Below the pieces are notes generated by a model. It was not told where the DNA came from. It did no database searches and saw only the letters and a program-made list of their open reading frames with translations. A stretch of 22,287 nt of DNA. Origin: CAZBZG01 sp964496245. Its GTDB lineage: Bacteria; Planctomycetota; SZUA-567. Each line of letters begins with the position of its first letter. Position 1 is the stretch's first letter. Both the position numbers and the translations under genes were made by a program. Location of the stretch: the NCBI GenBank assembly GCA_964496245.1, contig CAZBZG010000043.1:1-22287 (forward strand), in the 5' to 3' direction. Positions 7,743 through 15,700 of this stretch are shown here, piece by piece.

Positions 7743-9791
7743 ATGACAGCTGCGCACTTTGCGCTTCGCGGTTCAGGGCCCCATCCACGGCTTACTTCTG
7801 GCGGGTGGCCGTTCGTTGCTGCGTCCATCCTCTGCATGCTCTCTCTCGCGCACGCAGAGGCGGCGGCCGCCGCCAACGCACGCCGGCTCGTGCCCGCACA
7901 GTTCACCCCGCGTACCGACGCCATGGGATTCCGCTGGGACATCAACCAGGCCGGGGCCGTGCAGCACGGCACCAACTACGCGCTCAACGGCGGAATGCAA
8001 CTGCAGGTGAACGGCAACGCGTTCCAGTGCCTGCAGCCCTTGATGACCGCGGACGGGCAGGAACTCGTGCTCGTCGGCCAGGCAGGCCCGTTCCAGGTCA
8101 CGCGCCGCATCCGGCTCCTCCAGAAGAGCGGCGTCCTCCGGTACGCGGATTTGGTGGAGAACAATACCGGAAGCGCGCAGACCGTGTCGATCACGCTGCA
8201 CACGCGGTTCAACAACCAGGTACAGACCATGATGACCAGCGAGGGCCGCGTGGCTTCGGGGCCTCTGGCCAGCAAGGAGACGGGCGTCGTGGCCGTGCAA
8301 CACACGCACCACAACCGCCCCAGCCTACTGCTGTGCCTGTGCTCCCGACAGGCGAAAGCCCGGCCCGCCTTGCAGAACAACGGCAACTACGAACTGCGCG
8401 CGACCTTCTCGGTCCCCATCCCATCGGGACAGGCGGCCGCCGTGGTGCACGCCGCAGCGCAGCGCCGGCTGGGCGGGGGCGTGGCGCCCGGGCAGCTGAA
8501 GACGCTCTTCCAGCCGTTCGGCATCCGCAGCCTGCTCAAGGGGGTGCCCGCCAAGGTCCGGCTCGCGGCCGTAAACGTACGCGGCGGCGCCTTCGGCGAA
8601 CAGATGGACGCCTCGCTCCAGAAGATTCTGGAGGACCTCGGGGTCAGCCGTGGCAGCGCCGACGTGCTGGCTCTGGGCCGGGATACCCGGCTGCACGGCA
8701 CGGCGTCCTGCGCTGCGCTTTCGCTCGAAACGAAATGGGGCGCGCTGAGCGTCCCCTTCGAACGCGTGGCCGCCGTCGTGGGCGGCAAGTTCACGGCCAA
8801 CCGCATCCGCGTCTTTCTCCGGGACGGCCAGGTCTACACGGGCGCGGCCCCCCAGGGGCGCTTCCGGTTCGTTACGCACGCGGGGCTCTCCCTCGAGCTG
8901 GCAGCAGCCGATCTCGACCGGCTCGTGCTGCGCAAGGCACCGGAAGACGGCCGTCCGCCGGCTGACGTGCGCGCCTTTGTGGAAACCTTCGAAGGCGATC
9001 GCATCGCGGTCTCGGCCAACCCGGACCTGGCCTTCGCCTTTGTCACGCCGTGGGGGCAACTAGAGGTCGGCCTGGAGGCTCTGGCGTGGCTGCAGAATCC
9101 GCCCCACGGCGAGCCCGGGTGCCGCGTGGCGCTCAAGGACGGCACGCGATTCTTCGCCTATCCGGGCGGCAAGCCGCTCACCATGAAGACCCTCTGCTTC
9201 GGCGTGCAGACCTTTGATCCATCGTCCATGCGCTCCATCGTAACCGTCGGAGGCACGGCCGAGGAGGAGGCGCAGGACGCGCTCGACGCGCCGCATGCGC
9301 TTCTGGTGGGCGAGAACCGTCTCGTGGGTTCCCTCGACCTGGAGACGCTGCGGTTCGTGGTCGGAGAAGAGATTTTGCCCGTGGTGCCCGGACAGATCCG
9401 GCGCCTCCTGAATCTGTTCGAGGGCGAGGCGCCGGCAGACGGGCGCCCGGTACGGTTCGAGGCCGAGGTCTGGGGCGGCGGCACCATCTGTGGCACGCTC
9501 CAGCACGCCACCCTGCCGTTGCGCGTGGGCGAAACAGTGTTCCGCGTGCCCGTGCGCGACGTGATCGAGATCGTGGTTCCCAGCCCCCACGTGCCTGAGA
9601 ATCTCCGCAACCGCATCGCCAGGCTCATCCGCGACCTCGGCCACCCCGACTGGCAGACCCGCGAAAGCGCCAGCCGCAAGCTCGCCGAGATCGGCTACAT
9701 GGCGCGTGCGCAGTTGCGTGAAGCGCATCAGCAGAGCGCGGACCCCGAAGTGCGCCGCCGCGTGCAAGCGCTCCTGGAGTCGCTGCAATGA
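7743..9791 (+). CDS. Secreted beta-repeat protein with HEAT-like C-terminus, paralog B
   Basis: This 682-residue protein is a tandem paralog of the preceding gene, 24 bases downstream. An AGGAAGG ribosome site precedes its ATG. Residues 1-44 hold a signal sequence with a hydrophobic core at about 23-37. Residues 46-280 are the shared N-terminal domain. Six beta units lie at about 307-347, 355-396, 409-451, 460-502, 517-557 and 570-612. The STN-like insert of paralog A is absent; only a short acidic linker (about 503-516) sits in its place. Residues 618-682 instead carry a HEAT-like helical segment (HPDWQTRESASRKLAEIG and PEVRRRVQALLESL), a type familiar from planctomycete proteins. The stop overlaps the start of the next gene (ATGA). 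The function is unknown; I infer a periplasmic structural or binding role. Confidence 0.85.
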   Translation: MTAAHFALRGSGPHPRLTSGGWPFVAASILCMLSLAHAEAAAAANARRLVPAQFTPRTDAMGFRWDINQAGAVQHGTNYALNGGMQLQVNGNAFQCLQPLMTADGQELVLVGQAGPFQVTRRIRLLQKSGVLRYADLVENNTGSAQTVSITLHTRFNNQVQTMMTSEGRVASGPLASKETGVVAVQHTHHNRPSLLLCLCSRQAKARPALQNNGNYELRATFSVPIPSGQAAAVVHAAAQRRLGGGVAPGQLKTLFQPFGIRSLLKGVPAKVRLAAVNVRGGAFGEQMDASLQKILEDLGVSRGSADVLALGRDTRLHGTASCAALSLETKWGALSVPFERVAAVVGGKFTANRIRVFLRDGQVYTGAAPQGRFRFVTHAGLSLELAAADLDRLVLRKAPEDGRPPADVRAFVETFEGDRIAVSANPDLAFAFVTPWGQLEVGLEALAWLQNPPHGEPGCRVALKDGTRFFAYPGGKPLTMKTLCFGVQTFDPSSMRSIVTVGGTAEEEAQDALDAPHALLVGENRLVGSLDLETLRFVVGEEILPVVPGQIRRLLNLFEGEAPADGRPVRFEAEVWGGGTICGTLQHATLPLRVGETVFRVPVRDVIEIVVPSPHVPENLRNRIARLIRDLGHPDWQTRESASRKLAEIGYMARAQLREAHQQSADPEVRRRVQALLESLQ

Positions 9792-11635
9792 AGACGCGGC
9801 CCGCTGGCATGTTCGCACAAGCCGCACGCCGGGCCGTCCGGCGCTGCATGCTGGTGCAGGGGCTGGAGCGCGCCGCTCGCTCCGGCCTCCCCCTGTTCGC
9901 GGGGTTGACCCTACTCAGCGCTGCCGTGCGGTTCGCGGGCATTCGCTGGCCCGAGGCGTCCGACGCCTTCGGCGTGGTCGTACTATGGGCGGGCGCCCTG
10001 GCCGTCTGGACCTATGTCCGCCGTCCCACTGCGCCCCGTGCGCTTGCCCTCTGGGACCATTGCGCAGGCCGACAGGAGATGTTCCTCTCAGCCTGGGTGT
10101 TCGAGACGCTCGGAGACGGCGAGGCGGGCGAGACGCTCCATTGCGACCGCGCAGCCGGCCAGCTTCGCGCCGAGCTGCCGCAACTCGGCAACCACCTCCG
10201 TGCGCCTGTCCCGTATGGGGCCGTGGCCGGCGCAATCGTCTTTCTGGCGTTCGCCGCGAGCGATTGTCTCGTGCGGCCGCTTCCGGAAGAGGACCGGCCC
10301 CTGGCGGCGGCGGCCCGCCAGCGCGCGAAACGCATGGGCCGCGAACTGAAGCGCGCAGCCAAGGATCTCGAGCGGGTGGAGGGCGCTTCGTCCGCCGACC
10401 GCGAAGCGGTCCAACGGCTCCAGAAGCTGCTCAAGGATACGGCCGAGCGCATCCAGGCCCTGAAGCAGGAGACCCCGCGCGAGGTGCTGGAAGAGCTGGA
10501 ACGACGCGCGCGCGAGGCCGAGAAGCTGGCCGAGCAGCTCGAAGGCGCACTGGAGGAACCGCTGTCGTCCGACCTGATCGCCGAACTCGAGCGGAACGCG
10601 GACACCGCGGATCTGGCCGCCGCCCTGCGCGCCGCAGACGCCGCGCGCATCGCCGCAGAAGCGGAACAACTTGCCGCGCGACTCAAGAGCAAGACGCTCT
10701 CGCTCGCGCAGGAGGAGCGCCTGCGCCGGGCCCTGCAGCGTGCGCTGGACAAAGCGAATGCCCGGGATCGCCGCCTGCCGCTTCATAAGGACCTCTCGCA
10801 GACGCTCCAACACTTGAACCGCAGCCGCCGCCTCCGCAGCCGGAACCAGCCGCAGCGCGCCCAGCAGCAGCGCCTGCAGGCCGGGCAGCAGCTCGCGCGC
10901 ATGGCGGGCCGCTACCGCCGGCTCCAGCAGCGCCGGTTCGCGCGGCGCCGGTTGCGGCAGCTCGCCTCCCGCCTCCGCCAGGCGGGCAGCCGGATCCTCG
11001 GAAGCCAGCCCTCGCAGCTCCAGCGCCTCTCCAAGCAGCGCCACGCCGGCCTCTGCCGCCTGGGAAGCTCTGCCAGCCAACGCCAGTTGAATCAGATGGC
11101 AGGGCTTCAGGGATTCTTCTCCGGACGCCGGCCGGCCGGCCCGGGCCAGGCGCCAGCCGCGCAGATGCCCCAGGCGGGCCCCGGCTCCCCCCCGGGCAGC
11201 GGCGGCACACCCGTGCCCGGCAGCCAGCCCGGACAGAACCGCAGTGGCGCCTCCGGTGGGGGGGGTACGCCCGTGCCGGGTGCCAGCGGCCGGGGGAGGG
11301 CGGGAGCAAGATCCGGGGCCCCAGGCGGCGGCACCGGCGGCACCGGCGGCCTGCAGGCCGGAACCGGCAGCGCACCGTATGGCACGCAGGCCACGCAGCC
11401 GCACGCCACGACCGAGACCGGTGTCGTGTCCGGTGCGCCCGAGGAAGGACCCTCGGCCGTGCGCACGCTTCCGGGCCGCGCGCATACGGAAGATGCGCGA
11501 CGCGCACGCCAGGACCTCGCCCTGCGCTTCCTGCGCGCCGAAGAGGAGGCGCTCAGCGAGGAGCCCCTGCCGATCTCGCGGCGCGACCAGGTGCGTCAGT
11601 ACTTCGCAACGCTTCGCAAGCAGATGGAGGAGTGA
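9788..11635 (+). CDS. DUF4175-like membrane protein with coiled coil and Gly/Pro-rich tail
   Basis: This 615-residue protein has three predicted membrane segments at about 34-52, 60-76 and 144-161. A long charged coiled coil follows at about 170-310. An Arg/Gln/Leu-rich region (350-420) and a low-complexity Gly/Pro segment (447-530) come next, the latter with two copies of GGTPVPG. A short conserved-looking end (RRDQVRQYFATLRKQ) resembles the 'yR..V..YF' ending of large membrane proteins found next to MoxR and vWA genes in PVC bacteria. The DUF4175-like assignment is from memory of that context and is moderate. The start overlaps the preceding stop. It may scaffold the ATPase/vWA complex at the membrane. 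The segment 11200-11350 is very G-rich and repetitive at DNA level. Confidence 0.75.
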   Translation: MKTRPAGMFAQAARRAVRRCMLVQGLERAARSGLPLFAGLTLLSAAVRFAGIRWPEASDAFGVVVLWAGALAVWTYVRRPTAPRALALWDHCAGRQEMFLSAWVFETLGDGEAGETLHCDRAAGQLRAELPQLGNHLRAPVPYGAVAGAIVFLAFAASDCLVRPLPEEDRPLAAAARQRAKRMGRELKRAAKDLERVEGASSADREAVQRLQKLLKDTAERIQALKQETPREVLEELERRAREAEKLAEQLEGALEEPLSSDLIAELERNADTADLAAALRAADAARIAAEAEQLAARLKSKTLSLAQEERLRRALQRALDKANARDRRLPLHKDLSQTLQHLNRSRRLRSRNQPQRAQQQRLQAGQQLARMAGRYRRLQQRRFARRRLRQLASRLRQAGSRILGSQPSQLQRLSKQRHAGLCRLGSSASQRQLNQMAGLQGFFSGRRPAGPGQAPAAQMPQAGPGSPPGSGGTPVPGSQPGQNRSGASGGGGTPVPGASGRGRAGARSGAPGGGTGGTGGLQAGTGSAPYGTQATQPHATTETGVVSGAPEEGPSAVRTLPGRAHTEDARRARQDLALRFLRAEEEALSEEPLPISRRDQVRQYFATLRKQMEE

Positions 11636-11672
11636 CCCCCCGCGCGCTTCACAGCGTGGATTGCCTGACACG

Positions 11673-11678
11673 AAAGGA
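11673..11678 (+). promoter_or_regulatory. Ribosome binding site deciding the MoxR start
   Basis: AAAGGA lies six bases before the ATG at 11685. It selects this start rather than the long upstream extension of the open frame to 11244, which overlaps the preceding gene in another frame. Confidence 0.6.
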
Positions 11679-11684
11679 CAGCTC

Positions 11685-12701
11685 ATGGGCGATGCAGACA
11701 CCCGTCCGCTGGAAGGACGCATCGAGGCATTTTGCGCGCGTTTCAGCCGTTTGCGGGAGGAGATCCAGCGCGCCATCGTCGGCCACCGAACGCTCATCGA
11801 TGATACGTTGGTGGCCCTGTTCAGCCAGGGGCACGTCCTGCTCGAAGGGGTGCCCGGACTGGGCAAGACCTACCTCGTCAACGTGATCTCGCGCGTTCTA
11901 GGCCTGAGCTTCGGCCGCATCCAGTGCACGCCGGATCTGATGCCGGCCGACATTCTCGGCACGCACATCGTGAACGAGGATGCGACAGGACGGCGGTCCT
12001 TCCGCTTCGAGAAGGGGCCCGTGTTCAAGCATCTCTTGCTCGTGGACGAGATCAACCGCGCCACGCCAAAGACGCAGGCCGCACTCCTGGAAGTCATGCA
12101 GGAACACAACGTGACTGCCGGCGGCGAGCGCCACGAGCTGCCCGCTCCGTTCTTCGTGCTCGCCACGCAGAACCCGCTCGAGATGGAAGGCACCTATCCC
12201 TTGCCCGAGGCGCAGCTGGACCGCTTCTTCTTCAAGCTCAAGGTTCTCTTCCCGGACGTTGCCGAGCTCGTGGAGATTTCCAACCGGACCACGCGCTTCT
12301 GCGATCCCGATCTCACGCGGGTCGTCGGCGGGGAAGAGCTCATCGGCTTTCAGGAGATGCTGACCCACGTACCCATCGCCGAACCGCTCACGCACTACGC
12401 CGCCAGCCTGGTGCTGGCTTCGCATCCCGACGGCAAGGAGTCCCCCGCATCGGTGCGACGGTACGTGGCCTACGGCGCGAGCCCCCGCGGCCTGCAGGCC
12501 ATGGTGCGCGGTGCCCGCGTGCGGTGTCTGCTCGCCGGCCGCACAGCCGTATCGGTCGAGGACATTCAGAGCGTGGCGCGGCAGAGCCTGCGCCACCGCA
12601 TCATCCTGAACTTCGAGGGAGACGCCGAGTCGGTGGACCCGGACCGCCTGGTTGAGGAGATCACCCAGAGCGTGGCCACCCCGGCCAAGGGAGCTGCATG
12701 A
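11685..12701 (+). CDS. MoxR-family AAA+ ATPase
   Basis: This 338-residue protein has all the expected ATPase motifs: Walker A GVPGLGKT (55-62), Walker B LLLVDEIN (117-124, with D121 and E122), sensor 1 LATQNP (159-164), the QLDRFFF motif containing the probable arginine finger (R180), and sensor 2 SPRG (S266-P267-R268). The EMEGTYPLPEAQ phrase is diagnostic of the MoxR group. Its length is normal for the family. MoxR proteins hydrolyse ATP in the cytoplasm and work as chaperone-like remodelling factors with vWA-domain partners. Three such partners are encoded just downstream. The stop overlaps the next start (ATGA). I am confident in the family; the substrate is unknown, though the paralog pair upstream and the TPR-PQQ protein are candidates. 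Confidence 0.95.
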   Translation: MGDADTRPLEGRIEAFCARFSRLREEIQRAIVGHRTLIDDTLVALFSQGHVLLEGVPGLGKTYLVNVISRVLGLSFGRIQCTPDLMPADILGTHIVNEDATGRRSFRFEKGPVFKHLLLVDEINRATPKTQAALLEVMQEHNVTAGGERHELPAPFFVLATQNPLEMEGTYPLPEAQLDRFFFKLKVLFPDVAELVEISNRTTRFCDPDLTRVVGGEELIGFQEMLTHVPIAEPLTHYAASLVLASHPDGKESPASVRRYVAYGASPRGLQAMVRGARVRCLLAGRTAVSVEDIQSVARQSLRHRIILNFEGDAESVDPDRLVEEITQSVATPAKGAA

Positions 12702-15700
12702 GTATGACCGGTCATCTTGACAGCCCCGAACGGCCGCACGCGCGTCGCGGGCCGACGTTGTCGACGCTGGCCGCGGCCTGCGTATGGGTCTTCGCGGGGC
12801 TGATTGCCGCCGGAGAAGACGACGCCGCTGGGCCGCCGCGGGCGCTGGCCGAACGCTCCCTCGCCCTCCGGACCGCCTTGCACCGCGACCCCACGTTGGA
12901 CGAACCGCTCAAGCGCCTGGTCAAGATGTACCGGGAGGAGAACCGCACCCAGGAGCTTCTGGAGATGTACCGCGCGCATCTCGCCCGCTTTCCCGACGAC
13001 GCGAACGCGCAGGCCGTGCTCATCCGGCTGCTGGCCGCGTTCGCCCAGCCCGAAGCGCTTGCCAAGGCGCGCGGTGCAGCGGAACGGTACCCCAAGAACG
13101 CCTACCTGCAGTTCCTGCTCTACCAGCTGTTGTCCCTCCGGCATGAGCCGGGCGCGCTCGCAGCCCTGGACCGGGCCATCGCCCTGCAGCCCCGCCCGGC
13201 GCGCAAGCGAGCGTGGATCGAAAAGCTTTTGCCCGAAGCGCGCGATCGCGGCCAGCCGGGCCTGGCCAAGAAGCACCTGCAGTCCCTGGCCGCGTCCGCC
13301 ACGACCGCGCAGGCCGCGCTCGACGTTGCCCGCCGCATGATGGAGTATGGGCATCCCGCGATGGCCCTCGAGACCTTGCAGGCGCGAGCCGAGCGTTCGC
13401 CCGCGCCCGAGACCGCCGTGGAGATCGCACTGGCTACGGCCCGTGCCGAGGCCGCACTGGGAAAGCGGGCGGCGGCCGTGGAGCGGCTCGAAGCGCTGCT
13501 CGAGCGGGTGACCGCCGACTACTGGCGCCGGCGGGACATCCTGCGCCAGCGCCTCGCGCTGGCCGAATCGGAACAGGAGCGACAGCGCTTGCTCGATGCC
13601 GCGCGCACGCGGGTCGAGGAGCATCCCCAAGACGAAGCAGCGGTGCTCGATCTGGCCGAATTGCTCAGCGGCTTCGAGTTTCGCCGCCAAGCCCTGCACG
13701 TCCTCCAGGAAGGCGCCCGTCGCATCCCCGCGTCGAATCAAATCGAACAGGCGGTCTTCGAGCTCTTCGACCTCCTTCGCGACGAACACGGTCGCGCCAC
13801 ATTTCTGGCTGAACGCCTCGCGGCGACGCCCGAGCGTGACGACTTGGCCCTGCGCTACGTCAAGACGCTCTTCCTTTTGGGCCGACGGAAGGAGGCGCGC
13901 GAGCGGCTCGCATCTTTGTGCGCGGACCTGCCGGAGGAGACGCGTCTCCCGCGCCGCCTGGATATGGCCCGCTTTCTGCGACGTTCCAATCTGTCGCGCG
14001 ACGCCATGCAGCTGTTCAGCCAGCTGCACGAAGAACTGCCCGCCCGTTTGGACGTGCGGCGCGAGCTTGCGGAGCTCTGTCTGGCCACCGGGCACCGCCA
14101 GCGGGCGCGGGAGCTGTTCGACGGCGGGCTTCCCGAGGACGCGCCGCTCGAAGCCGTGCTCGACGCCGTGCAGTTCATGATCGAGCAGCGGCTCTTCCTG
14201 GAGGCGCGCACCGCTCTGCGCCAGCGCATGGCTGTGGCCAAGACGAATCTCCAGCTCCGCATGCAGCTCGTCAACGTGGAGAAGCGCCTCGGCGATCCTG
14301 TGGCCGGCCAGCGGGTGCTCGAGGCGGCCCGTTCCCTGGCCGACACGGTGGCCCGGTATCGCCAGTGGCTCGAGGGCGCGGCCGATTTCTACGAGGCCTT
14401 TGACTCGCTCGAGAAGTTCTTGGGCGAAGAGGAGCGCCGCCTGGCGGGCGAGCAGGGCGAACGATGGAGCGAGCGGGCAGTGGCGCGGCGTCTCGCGTTC
14501 GCGGAAGTCGCCGCGCGATCTGGATTCCAGAACACCGCGCTCGCGCTGCTGGAAGCCGATCTGACCGCAAATCCACCACAAGCCATACGTGTCAAGCTGC
14601 GGCGCCGCATCGTGGCCGCGCTCGCCAATGGGGCGTTGGTGTCTGATGCGCTCGAAGCCCATCTCAAGGCGCTGGCCGAGGAAGACCCCCATGCGCGCCA
14701 CGAGGTCAACGCGCGTCTGGCGTGCCTGTACGCGCGGCAGAATCAGCACCACGAGATCCGACCGCTGATCGAGGATCTCTCCATCGAAGCGATCCACGAC
14801 CCCGCGCTGCTGGCGGCTCTCCAGAGCGTACTGGCCGGGTTCCGTCGCACGGACGCCTGGATGCGCGCCCTCGAGCGGCTCACCCGGCTCGATCCGACAA
14901 ACCGCAACACCTGGGAGAAATGGATTGCGGCCCTGGCGCAGCGGGGGGACGAGACCACACTGCGCGTGGCCCTCCGGCGTCTGCTCGCAGGCGTGGAGCG
15001 CATGCCGCTGGCGGCGGACACGCACAAGCTCCTGCGCGGCCATCTGGTCGATTCCTACTGGCGGTCGATCGTGGACACGTTCCAGGGAGGCACGCCGTCG
15101 GATCTGCACGAAGTGCTGGTGCTGCTCGGCCAGGTCGGAAGGCAGGCCCGCACGCACCCGCATTCGCTCTGGATCCTCTGGACCCGGGCGCATGTGCTGC
15201 ACCGGCTCGGCCGCACAGCCGCGCGGGACGAAGCCCTCGACGAACTGGAGCGCGTCGCACGGGAGCGTCCCCTCCAGCCGCCTGGCGAGGCGGCGGCGGG
15301 CCCTGGGGCTCCCGGAGGGGGTTCCGCGTCCGCCGGTCGGGGCGGGCCGCCGGCCTCTTTGGATCCGGACAAAGCGTCCCCCGGTCTACCGCGTATCTGT
15401 TTTCCCGATGGGTTGAGTCTCGACATCGACGCAGCGCGGTTCGTGCTCACCCGTCCGCGCGCCGACCCGCCGGATCTGACGCAGGAAGAGCGCTGCGGTC
15501 CCCGACCGCCTCTGGCCGTGCGATGGTCCTTTGCCGCTACGGGGGGAGTTCCCATCACGCGTGTCGTGCCGGTCGGAACGACGCGGATGCTTGTGCTGGA
15601 TGCGGGCGGCCGGCTGTATGCGCTCGATGCAGCCGGCGGCAAGGTTGTGTGGCACGTGAGCGGGGTGGGGGAGGGGCGCACGCTCTCCACCAGCGGTAAT

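Noticed and set aside
10088..11866. Minus-strand open frame of 592 codons opposite the DUF4175-like gene and the MoxR start
   Set aside because: It crosses the intergenic space and the start of a firm MoxR gene. Its Leu/Ala/Arg-rich text mirrors the coiled-coil coding sequence.
12566..15202. Long minus-strand open frame (878 codons) opposite MoxR and the TPR protein
   Set aside because: It lies antisense to well-supported genes, and its composition (His, Arg, Gly, Gln-rich) is that of a mirrored high-GC coding frame. No domain is recognisable.
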